Shown piece after piece: positions 1 through 6,313 of a DNA stretch of 11,855 bases (positions are counted from its first letter, which is position 1; each line of letters begins with the position of its first letter). Made by a program: the position numbers and the translations under genes. The notes under the pieces were generated by a model. The model ran no database searches. It worked only from the letters and a program-made list of their open reading frames with translations, and was not told where the DNA came from. This DNA is from Flavobacteriales bacterium. GTDB taxonomy: Bacteria > Bacteroidota > Bacteroidia > Flavobacteriales > Parvicellaceae. The DNA lies in the NCBI GenBank assembly GCA_014239715.1, contig JAAZYJ010000056.1, forward strand, positions 1 through 11,855, in the 5' to 3' direction.

Positions 1-60
1 CCGCGGCTGGTTCCACCGCGGCTGGTTCCACCGCGGCTGGCTTCACCGCTACCGGCACCA
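1..60 (+). repeat. 15-bp tandem repeat encoding AAGST, at the window edge
   Basis: Four consecutive 15-bp units are visible. Units 1-15 and 16-30 are identical (CCGCGGCTGGTTCCA), unit 31-45 differs at two positions, and unit 46-60 is degenerate. The unit length is a multiple of three, so copy-number change alters protein length without shifting frame. In the frame of the beta-helix gene it reads AAGST, AAGST, AAGFT, ATGT. The repeat is clearly more GC-rich than the flanking gene. It probably continues left of the window, so the total copy number is unknown. It could be a flexible linker or a repeat grown from local duplication next to the helix. Confidence 0.85.
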
Positions 61-779
61 GACAAAGCCCGATAACTGTCGTTGCCAAGTACACGAATAA
101 TCATGGCTTTCAAGTGCTTTCACCTAATAAAAAGTCACTCCTAAAATGGGTGGAATTTGATGGCATGAACACCTTGAATTATAAGAATTGGAGCCTTACC
201 GGTGGGGTAACATTTTACAATACCGAAGTTGAGTTGAGTAATTGTTCCTTTTTGAATGGTATTTCTGAAGATGCGATCAACCTGGTCAGGTGTGATTTTA
301 CAATATCAAGTTCCACGGTGAATGAGTGTTTGCACGACGGTTTTGATGCTGATTTTTGCAACGGAATTGTCGAATATTCAAACTTTCAGAATGCAGGAAA
401 TGACGGCCTTGATTTTTCCGGATCAACGGTCCGGGTGGTCAACTGTAAGCTAAAGCATATTGGCGATAAGGGAATCAGCGGAGGTGAAGCCTCCGAAGTT
501 ACTGTCGCAGGCTGCAATGTTGAAACGGCTGAAATGGCCCTTGTTTCCAAAGACAATTCAACAATAGGCGTTTCAGACACCAAAATTGAAAATTGCACCG
601 TCGTTTACGCGGCCTATCAAAAGAAGGATGAATTTGGTCCGGCGACGATCAGCTCGGTTGATTGTCCTATTTCTGAATATGAGAATGAGTTTCTGCTCGA
701 TCTCAATTCAACACTGCAGCTGAACGGGTCTTTACGAGTTGGCGTTGTGCCAATATCCATCGACTCACTTTATTTTTAA
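3..779 (+). CDS. Right-handed beta-helix repeat protein, C-terminal part (5' end outside window)
   Basis: The reading frame is open to the left edge, so this is the last 258 residues of a longer protein; the GTG at 114 is internal, not a start. The visible part begins with an AAGST-type tandem repeat (residues 1 to about 19), then a segment QSPITVVA and repeated short rungs of alternating beta-strand and Asn/Asp/Gly turns (for example NCSFLN, EDAINLVRCDF, GNDGLDFSGSTVRVVNCKL, GDKGISGGE). This is the pattern of right-handed parallel beta-helices of the pectate-lyase or polysaccharide-lyase superfamily. Such domains usually bind or cleave polysaccharide or form surface scaffolds. I recall similar C-terminal domains in CotH-kinase-like Bacteroidota surface proteins, but that is memory, and no catalytic residues can be assigned. 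The protein is presumably exported; its signal peptide would lie upstream. It ends at TAA 777-779. The fold is fairly certain and the function is not. Confidence 0.75.
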   Translation, partial: AAGSTAAGSTAAGFTATGTRQSPITVVAKYTNNHGFQVLSPNKKSLLKWVEFDGMNTLNYKNWSLTGGVTFYNTEVELSNCSFLNGISEDAINLVRCDFTISSSTVNECLHDGFDADFCNGIVEYSNFQNAGNDGLDFSGSTVRVVNCKLKHIGDKGISGGEASEVTVAGCNVETAEMALVSKDNSTIGVSDTKIENCTVVYAAYQKKDEFGPATISSVDCPISEYENEFLLDLNSTLQLNGSLRVGVVPISIDSLYF

Positions 780-857
780 ACCCGTTATCGTCGCTGATTT
801 TTTCGTTAGCCTTTTTATCTCTAATTTGTGGAGACAACCAACCTAACGTCGCAGCTG

Positions 858-1763
858 ATGAAGCTTTCAGAATTAAAAACTCACACCCTACTGCTTATTA
901 TTATTGTTCTTGCCGTCTCGTTTGCCTCAAGCTGCGCATTCCAAAAAAGAAAATACCGACCCGGATTCCATTCCAGTAAAAAGCAATCCATCAAAAACAA
1001 AGGCGGAAAGGCCGCTGAATTTGAGTCGTTTTCTTCAGTTGATGGTGAGAAAGTTGAAGCTATAAATGGCTCATCTGACCAGCCCAATAATAGAAGCGGC
1101 CAAGGAGAAATGGGACTTATTGCCGGCTTTCTTGCTATGTTGGGTTTTACAATGAGGTCCGGAAGAAGCATGACCATGATCAAGGGCTCCCTTTGGGCAG
1201 TAAAAAACAAAAAGAAGTCCCGAAAAATTTTAACCGCAATGAATGTCGCGCTTGTCGTGATCTCTTCGGCAATTGGCGTATTGGCAGCTTACTCGGGCCT
1301 TTCACTACCCAATTCATTTGCCGTTGGCGCTGTGCTATTATCCCTTGGGTCCAGCCTGTCAAAAACCGGAAATGGAATAGATAAATTTGTAAGTGATAAA
1401 AGGAAGATCGGGTTCCATTTATGGTCAAGGTCGCTGGCTGTAATGGCCACAGCAAATGCTATAATGCCCGAAATGGAGGCCGCCACCGGAGGCAGCAAGG
1501 CCTGGTACGTCACGTCTATTGTTCTATTGTGTGTTCTCCTGGCTGTTTTTACTATTGCTGCGTTGGTCATTGCTTGCTTATTAGCCTGCAATGGTTCGGG
1601 GGCAATGGCCTTTGCTGCCCTGGTCATTGGGTTTGCCGGATTGGTTACATTAGGAGTGATTGGAATAGTAAAACAGATCGGGAAGATCAAAGAGTTGAAC
1701 CGCGAAAAAGGCGAAGTTGATGAAGGTGGCTCCAGTGAGGAGTATTATGTGCCTCAAAATTAA
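858..1763 (+). CDS. Putative lipoprotein with KRKYRPG motif and C-terminal membrane helices, function unknown
   Basis: The ATG at 858 gives 301 residues and places a compact signal peptide at the N-terminus. A GTG at 828 in the same frame would add ten polar residues and looks less likely. Residues 9-25 form a hydrophobic stretch ending ASSC, a lipobox with Cys26 as the likely lipidated residue. It is followed by AFQKRKYRPGFH, resembling a motif seen just after the lipid cysteine in many small Bacteroidota lipoproteins of unknown role. Residues 35-83 are polar and low-complexity. The rest holds hydrophobic segments at about 84-98 (weak), 125-146, 152-168, 215-243 and 247-272, then a charged tail. 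A lipid anchor combined with several membrane helices is odd; cleavage may not happen and the first segment could be an ordinary helix. It starts 78 nt after the beta-helix gene and 32 nt before the next gene, so the last two may share a transcript. Confidence 0.65.
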   Translation: MKLSELKTHTLLLIIIVLAVSFASSCAFQKRKYRPGFHSSKKQSIKNKGGKAAEFESFSSVDGEKVEAINGSSDQPNNRSGQGEMGLIAGFLAMLGFTMRSGRSMTMIKGSLWAVKNKKKSRKILTAMNVALVVISSAIGVLAAYSGLSLPNSFAVGAVLLSLGSSLSKTGNGIDKFVSDKRKIGFHLWSRSLAVMATANAIMPEMEAATGGSKAWYVTSIVLLCVLLAVFTIAALVIACLLACNGSGAMAFAALVIGFAGLVTLGVIGIVKQIGKIKELNREKGEVDEGGSSEEYYVPQN

Positions 1764-1795
1764 ACTACAATGATTGTTTCTTAATGTAGAAAACG

Positions 1796-2428
1796 ATGAA
1801 AATATTTGAAGTTCTTGCATATCTCGCTTTCTTCATCGGGCTTTTTGAGAAGGTGTTCCACACCCAGCTTGTTCCGTTTCCTGCAGTCATTATGATCTTT
1901 GGAGTGTTGCTGGTTCTGGTATTGAACATTGTTCGTTTGAGGGGCCCAAAGAAACACCAGGCAATAATCGGCTTGTCGCTATTCCTGTGGATGGTTTATC
2001 TTCTTTTGGTCCTGAAATATTTCGTGCCCTATCAAGCTCCGATACTAACAGCTGCTATTTTGATGAGCTTATACACTGCCTTTCGGGTTATAAAGGAAAG
2101 GTTGCGGAGCTACAATCTTATTTTATGGTTCCTATTTATGATTTCCGGTGTATCGCTTGCTTTTGTGCCTCTGGCAGATCGTTATTACATCATAAATATA
2201 AAATTCAATTCTACGTTGTATGAAGACCCATTTTTCTGGGACCGGTATAGCTGGTGGTTAAACATTGACGGCCGACACGACGAAGCCATAGAAGCAAGTA
2301 GCACGGCTCTGATGATCATTAACAAATGGGAAGAAGGTCCTGAAAAATTGGAATGGACAACAATGGTTGAAGATCATCGAAACAAGCTGGAAACAAAAAG
2401 CTGGACCATCTTTCATGACCATCATTGA
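1796..2428 (+). CDS. Small polytopic membrane protein, function unknown
   Basis: This 210-residue protein starts at ATG 1796, only 32 nt after the preceding gene, and ends at TGA 2426-2428. Hydrophobic segments lie at about residues 27-48, 56-76, 80-98 and 106-128, with a shorter apolar N-terminus (5-18). This suggests four or five transmembrane helices. Basic loops (RLRGPKKH after the first main helix, RVIKERLRS after the third) suggest those loops face the cytoplasm. Residues 129-210 are soluble and rich in Trp and Glu, with a stretch (NIDGRHDEAIEASSTALMI) that resembles one tetratricopeptide half-repeat; a single unit is not enough to call a TPR domain. I recognise no family. With the preceding gene it forms a likely two-gene unit of membrane proteins, converging on the methyltransferase gene at 2628. 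Confidence 0.65.
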   Translation: MKIFEVLAYLAFFIGLFEKVFHTQLVPFPAVIMIFGVLLVLVLNIVRLRGPKKHQAIIGLSLFLWMVYLLLVLKYFVPYQAPILTAAILMSLYTAFRVIKERLRSYNLILWFLFMISGVSLAFVPLADRYYIINIKFNSTLYEDPFFWDRYSWWLNIDGRHDEAIEASSTALMIINKWEEGPEKLEWTTMVEDHRNKLETKSWTIFHDHH

Positions 2429-2627
2429 GATTTCAGCGGATATTTTTGCTCACACCTGGGCCGATTCACTCTTAACTCTCTGTTTTACAGCCCATTATGT
2501 TACTTCTGTTTCCGCTTCAATATTTTTGATCTGAGCCCGCTTCTCGTGCTTTTGACTGCCCATCATAATTAAAAGAACGTTAGCGCCTTAAATTGCCGTT
2601 AAATGCGTAATTCTGAATCTGGCCTTA

Positions 2628-3503
2628 CTATTTTTTAGTCAAAACATAAATTTGACTGGAATATGCATTGTTTTTAGCGTTTGCTTTTAGATTTGATCTG
2701 GCACCAGCAAAAAATGCATTTATAATATTACCTCCCTTGTACTTTTCGGAAAGCATACTTACGTAATATGAATCGTACTTCATTGGCAATATATTATCAA
2801 CCATCATTCCATGCTTATTTGCCAGCGCTATAACATCACTTGGACGAAAGTGATATAGATGAATCGGCAAGTCATAAGCAGCCCAATACTTGCCGTATTT
2901 TTTTGCATCATAAGACGAGCAGTTCGGCACTGCAATAATGAGCCTACCGTTGTTAGCTAATACATCACAGATCTTTTTTAAATCCCTGGCTAAATGATAG
3001 ACGTGCTCTAAAACGTGCCACATAGTAACCACAGAAACACTCCCATTTTCTATCTGATGGAGCTCCGTGATATCCTGTGTTTCCAACCCTTTGGCCTGAC
3101 AAATATTTCTTGCCCCTGCATCGGGCTCAAGGCCGCGGCCGGACCAGCCATTTTCAACACAAAACTTAAGAAAATCTCCTGTCCCGCAGCCAATGTCCAG
3201 TAATTCTTTGCCGCCTTCCACTGATGAAATAAGCCTTTCTTTTTTCCGGATCGCCCTGTTTCGCACAACATGGTACACTTTATTCATCAATCCTTTTTTG
3301 GAATCCGTATGAGAAATATAATCTTCAGATTGATAATAGTCCCCTATTCTGTCTTCTGAGGGAATCGGCGAAGTAAACCTGAAATTGCACGACGCACATT
3401 GACGAACTGAGAACTCCTCTTGCGTGGTAGAAAAATCTACGGATTGCAGAAACAAACTAGACTTTTCAAAGCCGCATATTGGGCATTCATTTACTTCAAC
3501 CAT
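2628..3503 (-). CDS. Class I SAM-dependent methyltransferase with N-terminal CxxC/CxxC zinc-like module
   Basis: Residues 7-10 (CPIC) and 36-39 (CASC) form a paired-Cys module as in zinc ribbons. The Rossmann methyltransferase core follows: motif I LDIGCGTGDF at 102-111, the acidic GLEPD at 124-128, and MWHVLEHV at 161-168 (typical of the Methyltransf_23/UbiE-like group), then NGRLIIAVPN at 185-194. Such proteins transfer methyl groups from S-adenosylmethionine; relatives act on sugars, lipids or small molecules, and the substrate here is unknown. I chose ATG 3503 (291 residues). A GTG at 3518 would add five residues and begin inside a parS-like palindrome. The gene lies 31 nt behind mnmG on the same strand, so it is probably cotranscribed. 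It occupies the place where rsmG follows mnmG in many bacteria, but it is not RsmG-like. Confidence 0.85.
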   Translation of the reverse strand: MVEVNECPICGFEKSSLFLQSVDFSTTQEEFSVRQCASCNFRFTSPIPSEDRIGDYYQSEDYISHTDSKKGLMNKVYHVVRNRAIRKKERLISSVEGGKELLDIGCGTGDFLKFCVENGWSGRGLEPDAGARNICQAKGLETQDITELHQIENGSVSVVTMWHVLEHVYHLARDLKKICDVLANNGRLIIAVPNCSSYDAKKYGKYWAAYDLPIHLYHFRPSDVIALANKHGMMVDNILPMKYDSYYVSMLSEKYKGGNIINAFFAGARSNLKANAKNNAYSSQIYVLTKK

Positions 3504-3510
3504 ACGCTCA

Positions 3511-3526
3511 TGTTCCACGTGAAACC
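3511..3526. promoter_or_regulatory. parS: parS-like ParB-binding site, downstream of mnmG
   Basis: The sequence TGTTCCACGTGAAACC matches the 16-bp bacterial chromosomal parS consensus TGTTNCACGTGAAACA at all but the last position. It sits in the short gap between the end of mnmG (3535) and the ATG of the methyltransferase gene (3503). ParB (Spo0J) binds such sites near the origin, spreads, loads condensin and is moved by ParA. An 18-bp version including flanks recurs in inverted orientation at 5410-5427. No parA or parB is visible in this window. Confidence 0.8.
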
Positions 3527-3534
3527 CGTTTAAT

Positions 3535-5427
3535 TTATCTACCTAAATAAACCATTAATATTGAAATGTCAGAAGGTTTAATTCCACTAATTCTTGAGGC
3601 CTGACCAAGTGTAGTCGGCTTGACCTGATCAAGCTTTTCCTTGCTCTCAGTGGAAAGCCCCGAAAACTTAAAGTAATCTATATCGTCCGGAATTAAAACC
3701 TTTTCCAGGCGATGCATCTTGTCCACAAGCTCTTCCTGTTTTTCGATATATCCTCGGTATTTCATTTCAACTTCAGCTTGTTCAAGGATCGCCTCAACAT
3801 CCCCCTCAAGCCCATCGATCTTGTCTGACAATTTACCCGAGGCCTTTGCCACATCCTTAAGTGTTATGTGAGGCCTCTTAATGATGGATTCCAGCTTTAC
3901 TTTTTGTGAGAGCTTTGCTGAGCCCTTATCTGTTAGCAGCCCGTTAATCTCTTGTGGTTCAACACTAGTCTTCCTAAAAAATTCAATTACTTCTTTAGTA
4001 CCATCAATTTTTCGCTCAACCTGCTTCATTCGTTCATCCGAAGCCAAGCCCATTGCGTGAGAAATTGGAGTGAGTCTTAGGTCGGCGTTGTCCTGTCGCA
4101 GCAACATTCTGTACTCCGCCCTGGATGTAAACATTCTATAGGGCTCATTTGTGCCCTTAGTGATCAGGTCATCAATTAAAACCCCTATATACGCTTCGTC
4201 TCTAGTCAATATTAATGGGTCTCTATCCTTAACACTCAAGGCTGCATTTATGCCTGCGATCAGACCCTGGCAAGCGGCCTCTTCATATCCTGTTGTTCCA
4301 TTGATCTGACCTGCCAGATATAGGTTATTAATATTTTTGGTTTCCAGCGTATGCCTTAGCTGGGTAGGGGGGAAGTAGTCATATTCAATAGCGTACCCGG
4401 GCCTGAACATTTTTACCTTTTCGAACCCTTCAATCTTTCTCATCCCCTGAAGCTGTACTTCTTCAGGCAAAGAGGTGCTAAAACCATTAACATATATCTC
4501 GATCGTGTTCCAGCCCTCAGGCTCGACGAAAATCTGATGACGATCTTTATCTGCAAACCTGTTTAGCTTATCCTCAATGCTGGGACAATACCTGGGTCCG
4601 ACAGATTTTATCGACCCATTGAACATAGGAGACCTATCAAACCCTTCCCTAAGCACATCGTGAACATTTTCGTTCGTATATGTCATATAGCAGGGAACCT
4701 GTTCCTGCAGATGGTCAGACATGTTTGAATATGAAAACTTTCCCGGATTTTCGTCTCCAGGCTGTATGGTCATTTTACTATAGTCCAAAGAACGACCATC
4801 CACCCGTGGAGGAGTTCCCGTCTTCATTCTACCAGATTCAAACCCCAATTGTATAAGCTCTTCCGTTATCCCTTTAGACGCAGGGTCACCGGCTCTACCA
4901 CCGCCAAATTTCTTCAATCCCAAGTGAATAAGCCCGTTTAGAAATGTGCCTGAATTTAATATGATCTTTTTTGCTTTGATCTCAAGCCCCATTCCTGTTT
5001 TTACCCCAACAACTGTATCATTTTCAACAATCAGACCAACTACCATGTCCTGCCAAAAATCTAACCCATTAATTCCCTCAAGAGCGAGCCGCCATTCCTC
5101 TGCAAATCTTAAACGATCATTTTGACTTCTTGGCGACCACATTGCCGGCCCCTTAGATCTATTGAGAAGCTTGTACTGAATCGCGCTTTTGTCAGCCACT
5201 ATGCCCGTATAGCCTCCCAGCGCATCAATTTCTTTGACGATCTGCCCCTTTGCTATTCCGCCTATAGCCGGATTACAGGACATGTGGCCGATGGTATTCA
5301 TGTTCATTGTAATCAATAGGGTAGTGCAGCCTAATTTAGCCGAAGCGGCCGCCGCTTCATTCCCGGCGTGTCCACCGCCAACCACTATAACATCATACTC
5401 CTGTAACATGGGTTTCACGTGAAACAT
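3535..5427 (-). CDS. mnmG: tRNA uridine-5-carboxymethylaminomethyl(34) synthesis enzyme MnmG (GidA)
   Basis: MnmG is an FAD enzyme. With the GTPase MnmE it installs the (carboxymethyl)aminomethyl group at C5 of wobble uridine U34 in tRNAs reading NNA/NNG codons. The 630 residues are normal family length. The FAD-binding GGGHAG is at 17-22, followed by SCNPAIGGIAKG from about 50 with the conserved Cys51. GTPPRVDGRS, RYCPSIEDK (second conserved Cys) and the AGQINGTTGYEEAACQG segment near the end of the FAD domain are all present. The C-terminal helical region that contacts MnmE and tRNA ends in ISGIKPSDISILMVYLGR. The start at ATG 5427 gives MFHVKP, encoded by a parS-like palindrome; an internal ATG at 5409 is a possible alternative. 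It lies 25 nt behind ybeY, in the same block. No frameshift or missing motif was seen. Confidence 0.97.
   Translation of the reverse strand: MFHVKPMLQEYDVIVVGGGHAGNEAAAASAKLGCTTLLITMNMNTIGHMSCNPAIGGIAKGQIVKEIDALGGYTGIVADKSAIQYKLLNRSKGPAMWSPRSQNDRLRFAEEWRLALEGINGLDFWQDMVVGLIVENDTVVGVKTGMGLEIKAKKIILNSGTFLNGLIHLGLKKFGGGRAGDPASKGITEELIQLGFESGRMKTGTPPRVDGRSLDYSKMTIQPGDENPGKFSYSNMSDHLQEQVPCYMTYTNENVHDVLREGFDRSPMFNGSIKSVGPRYCPSIEDKLNRFADKDRHQIFVEPEGWNTIEIYVNGFSTSLPEEVQLQGMRKIEGFEKVKMFRPGYAIEYDYFPPTQLRHTLETKNINNLYLAGQINGTTGYEEAACQGLIAGINAALSVKDRDPLILTRDEAYIGVLIDDLITKGTNEPYRMFTSRAEYRMLLRQDNADLRLTPISHAMGLASDERMKQVERKIDGTKEVIEFFRKTSVEPQEINGLLTDKGSAKLSQKVKLESIIKRPHITLKDVAKASGKLSDKIDGLEGDVEAILEQAEVEMKYRGYIEKQEELVDKMHRLEKVLIPDDIDYFKFSGLSTESKEKLDQVKPTTLGQASRISGIKPSDISILMVYLGR
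5411..5426. promoter_or_regulatory. parS: parS-like ParB-binding site overlapping the start of mnmG
   Basis: Read on the minus strand this is TGTTTCACGTGAAACC, 15 of 16 matches to the parS consensus TGTTTCACGTGAAACA. The core TTTCACGTGAAA is a perfect palindrome. It overlaps the first six codons of mnmG, which therefore read MFHVKP; the MFHVK N-terminus is a known consequence of parS lying inside gid or par genes. Together with the site at 3511-3526 it makes a pair bracketing mnmG. Confidence 0.85.
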
Positions 5428-5452
5428 TAATGCATAAACACCTATATATCAG

Positions 5453-5872
5453 CTACTTAAACAGTTTGAGCGCTTCATTTTCACCCGTTCGCATCGCCTC
5501 TTTGGACTCGATGTCCTTATCGTCAAAACCTAACAGGTGCAAAATTCCATGCGCCATCACTCTCTTCAGCTCTTCGGCAAAGCTACAATGAAATTCTTTT
5601 GCATTTTCACCCACGCGGTCCACACTAATGAAAATGTCACCGCTGATCTTATTTTCCTCACCATAATTGAAGGTAATAACGTCTGTATAATAGTCGTGTC
5701 CTAAATGCTTTTTATTCAGCTCAAGTAGGTGGCGGTCCGAGCAATAGATAAAGCTAACGTCCCCGCATTCAAAGCCATGCTCAGTTATTAAATTAAAAAT
5801 CCAATCAACATATTTTGGTTGATTGGACAACACGAAGGTGGTTTCCTCCGAACAAAAATATACGTTACTCAA
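5453..5872 (-). CDS. ybeY: Endoribonuclease YbeY (16S rRNA 3'-end maturation)
   Basis: YbeY is a metal-dependent single-strand endoribonuclease involved in 16S rRNA 3'-end processing and ribosome quality control in the cytoplasm. At 139 residues it is typical for Bacteroidota. Residues 41-70 (FIYCSDRHLLELN, then HDYYTDVITFNY) and 77-92 (ISGDIFISVDRVGENA) are family hallmarks, and the metal-site motif is HGILHLLGFDDKD from His108. The canonical motif is HGxLHLxGYDH; here the third ligand position (118) is Asp instead of His, as I recall for other Bacteroidota members. The start must be TTG 5872: the only later Met codons are far inside, and the N-terminus from TTG aligns with the family start. 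The gene follows the ATPase by 11 nt and precedes mnmG by 25 nt. Confidence 0.93.
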   Translation of the reverse strand: MSNVYFCSEETTFVLSNQPKYVDWIFNLITEHGFECGDVSFIYCSDRHLLELNKKHLGHDYYTDVITFNYGEENKISGDIFISVDRVGENAKEFHCSFAEELKRVMAHGILHLLGFDDKDIESKEAMRTGENEALKLFK

Positions 5873-5883
5873 ATTTTTGGATC

Positions 5884-6309
5884 TTAATTGGCGATAATTT
5901 GAAATTTCAGCTCGACCACCCTTCCTTCTTCATGAAAAATAACCTCGTCAGCAAGGTTTCTCATTAAGAAAACGCCTCGCCCTGTTGGCTTTTCAATGTT
6001 TCTGGGGTCTGTAGGGTCCGGTAAATTGTCAAAGTCGAAGCCCGGTCCTTCATCCTTAACCATAAACTCAATGGAAGTGTCGCAGCTATGGTATTCAACC
6101 GTTACACTTTTGTTTGGATCGCTACTATTGCCATGTAAAATGGCATTGTTGACCGCCTCTGTAAGGGCGATCAAAAGGTTTCCGTACTGGTCCTCGTGAA
6201 TTGCGTGTTTGTCGCATAGTTCGTTTATCAAACGTTCTACAACTACAATGTTTTCTGATCTGGATTTGAAATCTATTCGCTGGGCAGTTTCCATATCTAC
6301 TGTGTCCAT
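5884..6309 (-). CDS. RsbW/SpoIIAB-like ATP-binding protein (GHKL anti-sigma kinase family)
   Basis: This is a small single-domain GHKL ATPase of 141 residues from ATG 6309. The N-box is EAVNNAILHGN at 51-61, the G1 box DEGPGFD at 86-92 and the G2 box GRGVFLM at 110-116, with a Gly/Pro-rich ATP lid between them. This layout is that of anti-sigma regulatory factors with Ser/Thr kinase activity (HATPase_c_2), which phosphorylate STAS anti-anti-sigma proteins and bind sigma factors. A TTG at 6321 would overlap the upstream gene by 8 nt; the ATG leaves a 4-nt gap, which suggests tight coupling to the 1135-aa gene. No STAS protein, PP2C phosphatase or sigma factor is encoded nearby, so its partner is unknown. 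The ATPase family call is firm; the anti-sigma role is inference. Confidence 0.88.
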   Translation of the reverse strand: MDTVDMETAQRIDFKSRSENIVVVERLINELCDKHAIHEDQYGNLLIALTEAVNNAILHGNSSDPNKSVTVEYHSCDTSIEFMVKDEGPGFDFDNLPDPTDPRNIEKPTGRGVFLMRNLADEVIFHEEGRVVELKFQIIAN

Positions 6310-6313
6310 GGTG

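Noticed and set aside
1..60. CRISPR-like direct repeats
   Set aside because: The units are 15 bp, contiguous, without spacers, and in frame with a coding sequence.
114..116. GTG as the start of the beta-helix protein
   Set aside because: The frame is open to the window edge, and the residues before it continue the beta-helix pattern, so it is an internal Val.
821..828. Promoter TAATTTG before the lipoprotein gene
   Set aside because: The spacing inside the element is one base short of TAnnTTTG and no -33 element is present.
881..1690. Several open frames on both strands over the lipoprotein gene
   Set aside because: They overlap a frame with a clear signal peptide and membrane helices, and none has a recognisable domain.
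2429..2627. Bidirectional terminator or small RNA between convergent genes
   Set aside because: No stable stem with a T-run, tRNA-like fold or short ORF was found by eye.
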